The notes under the pieces: model-generated
The model's database searches: none
The model's input: only the letters and a program-made list of their open reading frames with translations
What the model was told of the DNA's origin: nothing
Position numbers and translations under genes: made by a program
Assembly: GCA_016280595.1 (NCBI GenBank)
Contig: JAEEHB010000002.1
Location: 1-64,000 of the forward strand
DNA length: 64,000 nt
Direction: 5' to 3'
DNA from: Clostridiaceae bacterium
GTDB lineage: Bacteria; Bacillota; Clostridia; Oscillospirales; Acutalibacteraceae
Part shown: in pieces, positions 9,474 to 19,411 of the stretch
Layout of the letters: the number at the start of each line of letters is the position of its first letter
Position numbering within the stretch: the stretch's first letter is position 1

Positions 9474-10235
9474 TTATTTCTCCTTGTCTGCTTTTATGAG
9501 TAATCTCACGGCTTCAACCGCCGTCTTTACGGCGCAGTCCGTGTCGGTGTTTCTGTTTTCGGGCATACCGCATTCGGCAATCTCCTGATTCCACACGCAG
9601 TGGAAAATCGCGCCCGCGCGCGCTCGTCTTAACGAAGCGAGCACAAACATAGTCGCACTCTCCATTTCGGATGCGAGGCAGCCGCCTTTAATCCACGCGC
9701 TCCACTTGCTTTTGAGTTCATCCGCGCAGCCCATTGTATCGGGACTGTGCTGGCCGTAGAAACTGTCTTTCGCCTGCACGATGCCCGTGTGATAAGGAAA
9801 GCCGAGTTTTCCGCCCGCTTTTACTAGAGCGTTTGTCACCTCAAGATCCGCAACCGCCGGAAACTCAAGCGGCATATATTCCTTTGAGGTGCCGTCCATC
9901 CTGATTGCGCCCGTGGCTATCACAAGGTCTCCGGGCAGCACATTCAACTGCATTCCTCCGCAGGTGCCAACCCTCACAAAGGTGTCAACGCCTATGTGGA
10001 TGAGTTCTTCCATGCAGATTGCCGCGGACGGACCGCCTATGCCCGTTGAAACGGCAAGCACGTTTTCACCGTCGATTGTGCCGCGGAAGGTGCGGAATTC
10101 ACGGTTGAATGCGATTTCTTCGGCAGAGTCGAAGTATGACGCAATCTGCTCAGTCCTTGCGGGGTCGCCGGGAAGTATGGCGTATTTCGCGCCCTGGGCG
10201 GCGGTAAGATTAATATGGTATTCGGGTTTCGGCAT
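9474..10235 (-). CDS. Nucleoside phosphorylase, uridine phosphorylase-like
   Basis: ILPGDPARTEQIA, VSTGIGGPSAAI, RVGTCGGMQ, ASEMESATMFVLA motifs. Confidence 0.88.
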   Translation of the reverse strand: MPKPEYHINLTAAQGAKYAILPGDPARTEQIASYFDSAEEIAFNREFRTFRGTIDGENVLAVSTGIGGPSAAICMEELIHIGVDTFVRVGTCGGMQLNVLPGDLVIATGAIRMDGTSKEYMPLEFPAVADLEVTNALVKAGGKLGFPYHTGIVQAKDSFYGQHSPDTMGCADELKSKWSAWIKGGCLASEMESATMFVLASLRRARAGAIFHCVWNQEIAECGMPENRNTDTDCAVKTAVEAVRLLIKADKEK

Positions 10236-10236
10236 A

Positions 10237-10695
10237 TTATCCTTCCTTCTTTTTTCTCAGTTTCTCAAAAAACTCCGATAAGAGTGAAGAACATTCTTCC
10301 TGCATAAAGCCCGCAGTTACTTCGGGCTTGTGATTATAGGGCAGGTCAAACAGATTTATAACCGACGAGCAGGAGCCCGCCTTCGGGTCAAACGCGCCGT
10401 AAACGAGGCGCCTTATGCGTGAGTTTATGATTGCGCCCGTGCACATCGGGCAGGGCTCGAGGGTCACAAACAGGTCGCACTCCCACAGCCGCCAGCCGCC
10501 GAGCTTTTTGCAGGCGAGGTCAATCGCCTCTATCTCCGCGTGGGCAAGGGCGTTTTTGCCGTTTTCGCGTCTGTTTCTGCCGGTCGAAATAACTTCGCCG
10601 TTTTTCGCTATTACGGCGCCTACGGGCACTTCGCCTTCAGCCGCCGCAAGCCGTGCCTGCTCGAGGGCAAGGCTCATAAGCATTTCATCGGTCAT
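10237..10695 (-). CDS. tadA: tRNA-specific adenosine deaminase
   Basis: HAEIEAI and PCPMCTGAI zinc motifs; RRLVYGAFDPKAG. Confidence 0.93.
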   Translation of the reverse strand: MTDEMLMSLALEQARLAAAEGEVPVGAVIAKNGEVISTGRNRRENGKNALAHAEIEAIDLACKKLGGWRLWECDLFVTLEPCPMCTGAIINSRIRRLVYGAFDPKAGSCSSVINLFDLPYNHKPEVTAGFMQEECSSLLSEFFEKLRKKKEG

Positions 10696-13091
10696 TATTT
10701 AAGGCCCCAGATGTTTTTCGCGTATTCGTTTATTGCTCTGTCCGCGCTGAAGATGCCTGCGCCCGAGATATTCATGAGCGACATTCTGTTCCAGCGCTGT
10801 TTGTCAAGCCATACCTGCTCAACGTTTCTCTGAGCCTGTCTGTAATCGGCAAAGTCCGCGAGCACCATATAGGGATCGTGATGGATGATAGTGCCGCCTA
10901 TTTCGCCGAACTGCTTGCCGCAGATGCCCTTGTTGATGAATTCGACTATATCGTGAATTTCGGGGCTGTTGAGATAATAGTTGTTTGGATTGTAGCCGTC
11001 TCTCTGAAGTTTGCTGACTTCGTCCGTTCTCATACCGAAGATGAAGATGTTGTCTTCGCCTACGGCATCGTATATTTCGACATTCGCGCCGTCCATTGTG
11101 CCGAGAGTGAGAGCGCCGTTAATCATAAGTTTCATATTGCCGGTGCCGCTCGCTTCCGTGCCGGCGAGTGAAATCTGCTCGCTGATTTCGGCGGCGGGCA
11201 TAAGCGCCTCCGCCTTTGTCACGCAGTAGTTTTCAACAAAGAGGACCTTGAGTTTATCGTTTACCTGCGGGTCTTCGTTTATCATCTTGCCGAGGTAGCA
11301 GATAAATTCGATAATCTTCTTCGCGACGAAGTAGCCGGGAGCGGCTTTCGCGCCGAAAATGTAGGTGTGGGGAACATAGTCGCCGTTCGGATTATTCTTG
11401 ATTTCAAGGTATTTCGCAAGAATATTGAGGGCGTTGAGTTCCTGCCTCTTGTATTCGTGCAGTCTCTTCACCTGTACATCGAAGAGTGAATCGGGGTCAA
11501 GCACTTCGCCGGTTGTCTTTTTGATGAGTTTCGCGAAATCAGCCTTGTTGGCGGCTTTGATTTTGCCGAGTTCTTCGAGCACATCCGCCTTGTCGGCAAA
11601 TTCCCTGAGCTTTATAAGTTCGCTGCCGTCGTGGATAAACTTCTTGCCGATTGTGTCGGAAAGAAGGGCGGTAAGGCGAGGGTTAGCCTGGCAGAGCCAG
11701 CGGCGGTATGCGATACCGTTGGTGACATTGGTGAATTTACCGGGCTCAAGGGTGTAGAAATCTTTGAAAGTGCTGTCTTTGAGAATCTGGCTGTGAAGGG
11801 CGGAAACGCCGTTTACCTTGTGGCATACGGCAACGCAGAGGTTTGCCATACGCACAGCGCCGCCGGAGATGATTGCCATTCTCTCAACTCTTGCCGCGTC
11901 ACCCGTGAGATCCCAGATTTTCCTTCTGAATCTGTTGTCTATTTCTTTAACTATCTGATAAATTCTGGGCAGAAGTCTCTCAAAGAGTTCTTCGCTCCAG
12001 CATTCAAGCGCCTCTGCCATAACGGTATGGTTTGTGTAGGCGCAGACCTTCTGCACGGTTGCAAAAGCGTCATCCCAGCCGAAACCGCACTCGTCGAGCA
12101 GTATTCTCATAAGTTCGGGGATAGCCATTGTGGGATGGGTGTCGTTTATGTGAATAGCGCATTTCTCCGCAAGATTGTCAAGCGAGCCGAAGTTGCGAAG
12201 ATGCCAGGAGATGATATCCTGCACCGATGCGCTCACAAGGAAATACTGCTGCCTTAAACGGAGGCTCTTTCCTTCGGGGTGATTGTCGGCAGGGTAGAGC
12301 ACCTTGCTGATAACTTCCGCCATAGCCTTTTCTTCCATAGCCCTGATATAGTTGCCCTCGTTGAAAGAGGTCATATCAATGCTGTCCGCTTTCGCGCTCC
12401 ACAGGCGGAGCACCGCAACGCCCTTGCCGTCTTTTGAGGGCACCATCATATCGTAGGGCACGGCTTTTACGGTTTTGCAGTCGACAAGTTCAACATAGTG
12501 GAAGCCGTCGCTCCAGCTGTCTTCAACTCTGCCTTCAAACTTTACTTCAACCGTCTTTTCTTCTCTGGGCACGAGCCACACATTGCCGCCCGGCAGCCAG
12601 AATTCGGGCATCTCGGTCTGCCAGCCGTCAACGAGTTTCTGCTTGAAAATGCCGTATTCATAAAGGATTGAATAGCCTATGCCGTGGTAGTTTTCGTTTG
12701 CCATCGCGTCAAGGTAGCAGGCGGCAAGTCTGCCGAGACCCCCGTTGCCAAGACCCGCGTCGGGCTCGCAGTTGTAAAGTTTTTCAAGGTTTACATTGTA
12801 TTCTTTGAGAGCGGAGGCAACCGTTTCAGTGAGGCTGAGGTTGTAAAGAGTATTCTTGAGGCTTCTGCCCATAAGAAACTCCATGCTCATATAGTAAACT
12901 CTTTTGCTGCCCTCTTTTTTGCCTTCATCGTCAAATTTGCGGCGGATGTTTCTCGCGAGGTCACGTGAAATACCGGCGACAACTTCGTAAAACTGCTCGT
13001 CGGTTGCCTGCGCGGGAGTGATGCCGTAAAGATGTGACAGGCGGGTTGCAATCATTTCTTTCATCTGTGATACTGTAATTTTCTTTGCCAT
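10695..13091 (-). CDS. glgP: Glycogen/starch/alpha-glucan phosphorylase
   Basis: EPDAGLGNGGLGRLAACYLD; EASGTGNMKLMINGALTLGTMDGANVEI PLP region; ATG at 13091 with upstream aggag is preferred to the longer ORF start. Confidence 0.96.
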   Translation of the reverse strand: MAKKITVSQMKEMIATRLSHLYGITPAQATDEQFYEVVAGISRDLARNIRRKFDDEGKKEGSKRVYYMSMEFLMGRSLKNTLYNLSLTETVASALKEYNVNLEKLYNCEPDAGLGNGGLGRLAACYLDAMANENYHGIGYSILYEYGIFKQKLVDGWQTEMPEFWLPGGNVWLVPREEKTVEVKFEGRVEDSWSDGFHYVELVDCKTVKAVPYDMMVPSKDGKGVAVLRLWSAKADSIDMTSFNEGNYIRAMEEKAMAEVISKVLYPADNHPEGKSLRLRQQYFLVSASVQDIISWHLRNFGSLDNLAEKCAIHINDTHPTMAIPELMRILLDECGFGWDDAFATVQKVCAYTNHTVMAEALECWSEELFERLLPRIYQIVKEIDNRFRRKIWDLTGDAARVERMAIISGGAVRMANLCVAVCHKVNGVSALHSQILKDSTFKDFYTLEPGKFTNVTNGIAYRRWLCQANPRLTALLSDTIGKKFIHDGSELIKLREFADKADVLEELGKIKAANKADFAKLIKKTTGEVLDPDSLFDVQVKRLHEYKRQELNALNILAKYLEIKNNPNGDYVPHTYIFGAKAAPGYFVAKKIIEFICYLGKMINEDPQVNDKLKVLFVENYCVTKAEALMPAAEISEQISLAGTEASGTGNMKLMINGALTLGTMDGANVEIYDAVGEDNIFIFGMRTDEVSKLQRDGYNPNNYYLNSPEIHDIVEFINKGICGKQFGEIGGTIIHHDPYMVLADFADYRQAQRNVEQVWLDKQRWNRMSLMNISGAGIFSADRAINEYAKNIWGLK

Positions 13092-13149
13092 AAAATAACT
13101 CCTGTAAAACGGGCTTTTATTGTGCCCGTGTATTATTATCCGATTAAAA

Positions 13150-13178
13150 ATTATATCCCAAATCAGCCTCACATACAA
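13150..13178 (-). promoter_or_regulatory. SigA-type promoter for glgP: TTGTAT-17-TATAAT
   Basis: Read on minus strand; 17-nt spacer counted. Confidence 0.6.
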
Positions 13179-13209
13179 TAATATTTTATAATTTTGTAAA
13201 ATTACATAC

Positions 13210-13238
13210 TTGTCAGGGGTGGATATTTGCTTTATAAT
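13210..13238 (+). promoter_or_regulatory. SigA-type promoter for the CPBP protease gene: TTGTCA-17-TATAAT
   Basis: TTGTCA 13210-13215, TATAAT 13233-13238. Confidence 0.65.
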
Positions 13239-13304
13239 GTATAAAATAACTAATAACTATACACACTCCTGCTCCCTGCAGGAGTTTAAGCGAAGGAAAC
13301 CGAT

Positions 13305-14285
13305 ATGGATAACAGCGTTTACAATTACACGGCAAATCAGTTTGCCCGTATTCAGGAAGAGAAAAAAGGAATCAGACTCATAGGCAAAGCATCGGGCATC
13401 TGCGTTATCGCCTTTGTCGTGATTCAGTATATAGTCACCGTGCCGATTCTTATTCCGTTTCTTCTGAGTCTCTATAAGTCGGATACAGTATTCCGTGACA
13501 GCGTTTCAATCATCATTTCGCTTCTGAGCGTTTTGGTGCCGTTTGTTGCCGCGGGATTTTATCTGAAAAAGCGCACGGGCATTGAGTTTGCCCTGTTTTC
13601 AAAGCCCGGTAATTCCGTCACCGCTCTGCTGCTGATTTTTGTGGGGCTGTTTTTCTGCGTCGCGGGCGATTACATCACTTCATGGCTCTCCGCGCTCGTC
13701 AGAATATTCGGCTTTGAACTCACCACGCCCGACGAAACTGTTGCAACAGGCTTTTTCCCGAGACTCGTTTATGTGATTTATGTCGCTTTCACCGCTCCTC
13801 TGTGCGAAGAAATTGCGATAAGGGGAGTAGTACTTCAGCCGCTCAGACGCTACGGCGATGTGTTTGCGATTGTTGTGAGCTCGGTCGTTTTCGGTGTGCT
13901 TCACGGCAACCTCGTGCAGGCACCGTTTGCCTTTGTTGTGGGCATCGGACTCGGCTACACCGCCTGCATCACGGGCTCGCTCTGGCCCTGCATTATCATC
14001 CATTCAATCAATAATCTTATTGCCGCATTATCGCTTTTTGCGAGCGAAGACCTCGCGCCCGAAGTTTTTCTTTCGCGCTATAATATGGTGCAGTACACTT
14101 TGATTGTGCTCGGCGTACTCTCGGCAATAGGTTTCGTTTTTGTAAAAGGCCGTGAGCATCTCGGCAAATCGCAGACATACTCGGGTACGGGAGCAAAGAC
14201 AGCGGCGTTTTTCCTCAATGTGCCGATGATTATCGCCCTTCTCCTTATGGCGTTTTTCACCGCACAGTATGTGCATAAAATCTAA
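13305..14285 (+). CDS. CPBP family intramembrane glutamic endopeptidase
   Basis: Multi-TM; EEIAIRGVVLQPLRRYG, FGVLHGN, HSINN motifs. Confidence 0.9.
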   Translation: MDNSVYNYTANQFARIQEEKKGIRLIGKASGICVIAFVVIQYIVTVPILIPFLLSLYKSDTVFRDSVSIIISLLSVLVPFVAAGFYLKKRTGIEFALFSKPGNSVTALLLIFVGLFFCVAGDYITSWLSALVRIFGFELTTPDETVATGFFPRLVYVIYVAFTAPLCEEIAIRGVVLQPLRRYGDVFAIVVSSVVFGVLHGNLVQAPFAFVVGIGLGYTACITGSLWPCIIIHSINNLIAALSLFASEDLAPEVFLSRYNMVQYTLIVLGVLSAIGFVFVKGREHLGKSQTYSGTGAKTAAFFLNVPMIIALLLMAFFTAQYVHKI

Positions 14286-15637
14286 TGATAAAGAAAAACG
14301 ATATAATCGAACTTGATATTGAAAACTGCGACCTGGGCGGCAGCGGCATAGGCAGATACGAAGGCATGGCGATATTTGTGCCACACACCGCTTCGGGAGA
14401 CAGAATCTCTGCCCGCGTGCTCAAAGTCAAGAAGACTTACGCCTACGCGAAAATTGAAAAGATACTCACCCCTTCGCCCGACAGAATCGACTGCCCCTGC
14501 CCGGTTTACGGCAGATGCGGGGGCTGTGCTTTCGGGCATATTTCATATGAAGCCGAACTGAAAATCAAAGAAAATCATGTGAAGGAATGTTTCCGCAGAA
14601 TAGCGGGAATCGAGCCGCGCTTTGAGCCGGTTATTCACGATGAAAAAGTATACGCCTACCGTAACAAGGCGCAGTTTCCCGTGGCCGAAAACGGCGGCGA
14701 AATAATAACAGGCTTTTACGCGAGCCACAGCCACCGTGTGGTGGACTGCCCCTCCTGCCTGTTACAGCCGCCCGAATTTGCGGGCATAACAGCCGCCGTA
14801 AAGGAGTATATGAAGAAATACGGCGTTTCCGCCTATGACGAAGTAACGGGCAAAGGGCTCATAAGACATATATTCATCCGCAAGGCGGTGAGCACGGGCG
14901 AAATTGCCGTTTGCCCCGTGATTAACGGCAGAAGCCTGCCTCATAAAGAGGAGTTTTGCCGCGCGGTGCTTGACGCCTGCCCGGATGTAAAGAGTATTAT
15001 GCTCAACATAAACACGGGAAACACAAATGTAATTCTCGGCAGTGAGTGTGTCTGTCTTTACGGCGAATCATACATTACCGATATACTCTGCTCACTTAAA
15101 TTCAGGATTTCACCTCTCTCGTTTTATCAGGTGAATCACGCCGTTGCGGGGCTCATTTACACAAAGGCGCTCGAATACGCCGCCCCCGGCGAAGACGAAA
15201 CCGTGCTCGACCTCTACTGCGGCACGGGCACTATAGGGCTCTCGCTCGCGCACGCGGCGAAAGAGGTTATAGGCGTTGAGATTGTGCCGCAGGCGGTTGA
15301 AGACGCGAAAATCAACGCAGAGATAAACGGTATAAATAACGCGAGATTTATCTGCGGCGACGCGAAGACAGCCGCGCTCACTCTCAAAGATGAGGGCATA
15401 ACACCCGGTGCTGTAATTCTCGATCCGCCGCGAAAGGGCTGCTCGCCCGAAGTAATAAAGACGGTCGCTCAGATGAAACCGCGCAGGATAGTTTATGTTT
15501 CATGCGACCCCGCCACTCTCGCGAGGGACTGCGCGCTCTTTGCCGCGCAGGGCTATAACACCGCGCTTGTCACCCCTGCGGATATGTTTCCGCGCACGGG
15601 AAACTGCGAATCCGTCGCGCTTCTTAAAGCGGACTGA
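14285..15637 (+). CDS. rlmD: 23S rRNA (uracil-5-)-methyltransferase, RlmD/TrmA family
   Basis: TRAM-like N-terminus, CPVYGRCGGCAFGHI Fe-S cysteines, DLYCGTGTIGLSLA, DPPRKGCSPEV, YVSCDPATLARD. Confidence 0.93.
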   Translation: MIKKNDIIELDIENCDLGGSGIGRYEGMAIFVPHTASGDRISARVLKVKKTYAYAKIEKILTPSPDRIDCPCPVYGRCGGCAFGHISYEAELKIKENHVKECFRRIAGIEPRFEPVIHDEKVYAYRNKAQFPVAENGGEIITGFYASHSHRVVDCPSCLLQPPEFAGITAAVKEYMKKYGVSAYDEVTGKGLIRHIFIRKAVSTGEIAVCPVINGRSLPHKEEFCRAVLDACPDVKSIMLNINTGNTNVILGSECVCLYGESYITDILCSLKFRISPLSFYQVNHAVAGLIYTKALEYAAPGEDETVLDLYCGTGTIGLSLAHAAKEVIGVEIVPQAVEDAKINAEINGINNARFICGDAKTAALTLKDEGITPGAVILDPPRKGCSPEVIKTVAQMKPRRIVYVSCDPATLARDCALFAAQGYNTALVTPADMFPRTGNCESVALLKAD

Positions 15638-15675
15638 AATTCCTTATCGGAATATAAAACGAAAGAGAGAATAAA

Positions 15676-17145
15676 ATGGAAAAGTTTTTTGCTGACGGGC
15701 TGAAGTTTGTTGACGGCGAAGGCCGCGTGAGGATATTCAACGGCTTCAATATCGATGACAAACTTCTCAATCAATCCGCCTTCCGCTATGAACTCGATGA
15801 AGTCTTTTTCGGAAAGTACAGAGCGTACGGCCTCAACTTTATCCGCCTTGCCGTAACCTGGCAGAATCTCGAGCCGGAAATGGGCAAGTACAACGAAAGT
15901 TACCTTCAGTCAATTGACGGTATTTTCCGCCTGGCTGAGAAATACGGGGTTTACATCCTGCTCGATGTGCATCAGGATCTTTACTCCGGCTATGACGGCG
16001 ACGGCTGCGGCGACGGCGCTCCTATGTGGGCGGCGCTGACCGACGGCTACAAATCAAAGCAGCCCAAGTTTGTGTGGGCGGAGGGCTACATTTTCGGCAA
16101 ATGGGTTCACCGCGCGTTTGACCATTTCTGGAATAACGACCCCGTTGAAGGGGAGGGACTGCAGGACAGATACGCAAGGCTCTGGCAGATGCTTGCCGCA
16201 CGATACTGCGACAGCCCGGCTCTCTTCGGCTTCGACCTTATGAACGAGCCGTTTCCCGGCTCGGACTCAAAGAAGATGATGCTCCGCCTTGTGAGGAGTG
16301 TTACAGCCGCCGTTCTTTTCAGCAGAAAGATAAAACGCGGCAAAATTCTCAAATCACTCGTAAAGCGCGATACGGCGGGGCTCCTCAATTCCGTTGGCGG
16401 CAACGCAATCCGCGATATTATGAAACACGTCGATCCGCTTTCGGCGGAGTTTGACCTTAAAAAATATTCGCCGTTTCTCAACAAGATAACGGCGGCAATA
16501 AGAGAGATTACGAAAAACGGCTTTATTATGATTGAGCAGGCGTATCTGTGTAACGGCGGCGTAAAACAGTCCGTGCCGCCCATTACCGTAAACGGAGAGC
16601 GCGAGCCCCTGCAGTGCTTCGGACCTCACGCTTATGATATGACCGTTGACACGCCTCTTTACAAATACGCAAACGCCGACAGGGTAAAGGCTTTCTTTAC
16701 CGAGATGAGAAACACGCAGCTTCGCCTAAATGTGCCCGTTGTGGTGGGCGAATGGGGCGGATGCAGTGACAATAAAGACACTTCCTGGTTTCCGCACGCT
16801 TATGAACTTCTCGATTTCTTTGACACTCAGCACTGGGGTCAGGCTTACTGGGATTATCACGGCGACGACCTCGATTCTCCGCTGATGGGTATGCTCTGCA
16901 GGCCGCATCCTGTGGCTGTCGCGGGCAAGATTATTAATTACGGCTACGACAGGGAAAAAGATGTTTTCACCCTCTCTTTCACCTCGCAATCGCCCGGTGA
17001 GAGCATAATATATCTTCACAAGAATTTTGAAATATCCGCTCATACCGTTTATGAAATAATCGAGCGGTATGACAGCGGCGCGGCCCTTGTGCTGATTAAA
17101 ACGGGGTCAGGGGAACATACGGTTGAAGCAAGACTGTTTGACTGA
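15676..17145 (+). CDS. Glycoside hydrolase family 5, endoglycoceramidase-like
   Basis: RLAVTWQNLEPEMGKYNESYL, LLDVHQDLY, DLMNEPFPG, VVGEWGG; no signal peptide seen. Confidence 0.85.
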   Translation: MEKFFADGLKFVDGEGRVRIFNGFNIDDKLLNQSAFRYELDEVFFGKYRAYGLNFIRLAVTWQNLEPEMGKYNESYLQSIDGIFRLAEKYGVYILLDVHQDLYSGYDGDGCGDGAPMWAALTDGYKSKQPKFVWAEGYIFGKWVHRAFDHFWNNDPVEGEGLQDRYARLWQMLAARYCDSPALFGFDLMNEPFPGSDSKKMMLRLVRSVTAAVLFSRKIKRGKILKSLVKRDTAGLLNSVGGNAIRDIMKHVDPLSAEFDLKKYSPFLNKITAAIREITKNGFIMIEQAYLCNGGVKQSVPPITVNGEREPLQCFGPHAYDMTVDTPLYKYANADRVKAFFTEMRNTQLRLNVPVVVGEWGGCSDNKDTSWFPHAYELLDFFDTQHWGQAYWDYHGDDLDSPLMGMLCRPHPVAVAGKIINYGYDREKDVFTLSFTSQSPGESIIYLHKNFEISAHTVYEIIERYDSGAALVLIKTGSGEHTVEARLFD

Positions 17146-17159
17146 CGGAGGATTTGCGA

Positions 17160-19352
17160 ATGAATTATATCAAAACAGGCATTGAAAAAGTGAAAGAGGT
17201 CAAGACGTACTGGAAGAAGCCTTCCGAGGGCAACTATATGTCCTTCAGGGAGATTTTCGCTTATTCCGTAGGCGGCTTCGGCGCTTATTCCATATTCACT
17301 ATGGCGCAGGCGCTCCTGCTTTCGACCACCAATGTCATCATAGGCAATACTATCGGTATTCAGCCGATGCATATGTATGTGATGTATCTGATTTCGGTCA
17401 TCACAAACATTCCGCTGACTATGGTCAGGGCAAATATGGTGGATAACGTCAAATACAAAGAGGGCAAATACCGCCCGTATCTGCTCAGGATGGGCATACC
17501 CACCGTGGCGATATCAATGCTCTTTGTGTTTACGCCCTATACGAGAGTGCCCTACCTTGTGCGCTGCGTGCTGATTTTCGTTTACAACTTCGGCCTTCAG
17601 TTTTTCTATAACTTCTTCTATGATGCTTACGAAAACCTGATTCACGTGCTTTCACCCAACTCTCAGGAGCGCACCAACGTGACCGCAATCAAGAGTATGA
17701 TTTATTCGCTCTCGCCCACGGTCACCAATTTCATCACCCCGCTCATCGCCTCCAAGGTTGCCGACGGCAATATGTATGACCTCAGGGTTTACCGCTGGCT
17801 CTATCCCTTTATCGCCGTAATCGGCGTTGCGATGATAGTGCTTGTTTATTCAAGGACGGAGGAAAAAATCGTCATCGCGCGCACCCACAAGATGAAGATT
17901 AAATTCACCGACGCTTTAAGGGAAGTTGCCAAGAACAAATACTTCTGGATTATTTCCCTCGCGGGCTGGCTCGGTTTCCTTGAAACCTGCACCTATGTCA
18001 TCTTGCAGTGGCTTTACAATTACGCCCACCTGTGCACCCCCGAGCAGTACGCGTTCATCACTCTTATACGCGGCACTGCATACACCTGGGGTATGGTGCT
18101 CGCCCCGTTTGCAATAAAACGCTGGGGCAAGAAAAAGGTGCTGATTGTAACCAACCTTTTCAATATCGCCTTCCTCGCGCTCGTCTATCCGCTTATGGGC
18201 TCAATCTGGACGGTGCTTATCTGTATGTATATGAACTCTGTTGCGGATTCGTTCATCCTTGTGCTTAACCCGGCTATACAGGCGGATATAAGGGATTATC
18301 AGCAGTATAAGAGCGGCGAAAGAATTGACGGTATGTTCGGCGCTGTTGCAATGATAGGCTCGTTTGTCACTATGGCAACAAGTTCAGTGCTTCCCGCTGT
18401 CTACGAAAAATACGGCATCTATTCGGGCAACGGATACGAGAATATGTATGATGTTCTCTATAATCCCGATATTCTTTACAAACTCGTCGGTGTGCTTGTA
18501 ATCCTTTCTGCGGTCGGCGCTGCGCTAAATGTTATACCGTACTTCTTCTATGACCTGACCGAAACCAAGCAGAAGGCGATTATCCGCATTCTCAAAATCA
18601 GAGCGATGTTTGAGGATTACGGCAACGGCGTGCTCACCGATGACGATATGAAGAGCACTATGGAACTTATCCGCTCCTCAAAAGACAGGGCGGAAAACTC
18701 GCAGATTATCGACATAAAAGCCCTTAAAGCACATGGCGCCACGAAGCAGGAACTCAAGCAGGCGAGAGCCGACAACGAAGAATATGAAATGTCCGTCGCG
18801 GTTGTTGAAGAGCTTATGCGTTTCACCACTCCCGAAGGCCTTGCAAGGCTTGAATGGGCAAAGAAAATCGCCGCGGGCGGCATAGAGAATATCGCATCTC
18901 TTTCATATGACGATGTGACCGCCGCGAAAGCCCTTCCCTCGGGAAATCACCGCGAGAGAGCAATCAGAAAAGAAACGGTTGCCGACGCAAAACTCGGTAT
19001 GCGCTCAAAGAAGGCGTGCCTCAAGTTTTACCCGGACGGCATAAAGGACTTTGATATTCAGCACCTTCACGACCTTGAAAAAGAAGAAAACGAGGTTGAG
19101 GAAAAGAAGGCGATGCTGTTAAAGCAGAAAGCGGATGCTAAGGAAATAGAAGCCCTTACCGAAAGGCTCAGAGCCCTTCACGCCGAAATCAAGGCGCGGA
19201 CAGAGGAGTATCAGCATTTCGCCGCCGCCACCATGGTTTATACCGAGGCGAAGAAATACATCACCCAGGCGGAAAACTACGCAAGATTCGGCGAACTCGA
19301 TTCAAAATACACCGCAAGCCTTGCGGACAGCGACAGCGAAGAAGCGGAATAA
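17160..19352 (+). CDS. MFS/GPH-type sugar transporter with about 240-aa cytoplasmic C-terminal extension
   Basis: 12-TM-like N-terminal part; long charged coiled-coil tail; ATG at 17160 after ggagg. Confidence 0.82.
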   Translation: MNYIKTGIEKVKEVKTYWKKPSEGNYMSFREIFAYSVGGFGAYSIFTMAQALLLSTTNVIIGNTIGIQPMHMYVMYLISVITNIPLTMVRANMVDNVKYKEGKYRPYLLRMGIPTVAISMLFVFTPYTRVPYLVRCVLIFVYNFGLQFFYNFFYDAYENLIHVLSPNSQERTNVTAIKSMIYSLSPTVTNFITPLIASKVADGNMYDLRVYRWLYPFIAVIGVAMIVLVYSRTEEKIVIARTHKMKIKFTDALREVAKNKYFWIISLAGWLGFLETCTYVILQWLYNYAHLCTPEQYAFITLIRGTAYTWGMVLAPFAIKRWGKKKVLIVTNLFNIAFLALVYPLMGSIWTVLICMYMNSVADSFILVLNPAIQADIRDYQQYKSGERIDGMFGAVAMIGSFVTMATSSVLPAVYEKYGIYSGNGYENMYDVLYNPDILYKLVGVLVILSAVGAALNVIPYFFYDLTETKQKAIIRILKIRAMFEDYGNGVLTDDDMKSTMELIRSSKDRAENSQIIDIKALKAHGATKQELKQARADNEEYEMSVAVVEELMRFTTPEGLARLEWAKKIAAGGIENIASLSYDDVTAAKALPSGNHRERAIRKETVADAKLGMRSKKACLKFYPDGIKDFDIQHLHDLEKEENEVEEKKAMLLKQKADAKEIEALTERLRALHAEIKARTEEYQHFAAATMVYTEAKKYITQAENYARFGELDSKYTASLADSDSEEAE

Positions 19353-19369
19353 ATAAAAAACAAAAAAAG

Positions 19370-19406
19370 CGGCAGGCAGTCTTTCGACTTGCCTGCCGTT
19401 TAATTT
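19370..19406. terminator. Bidirectional Rho-independent terminator
   Basis: cggcaggca...tgcctgccg stem, A-tract on left and T-rich on right, between convergent genes. Confidence 0.82.
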
Positions 19407-19411
19407 TATGC

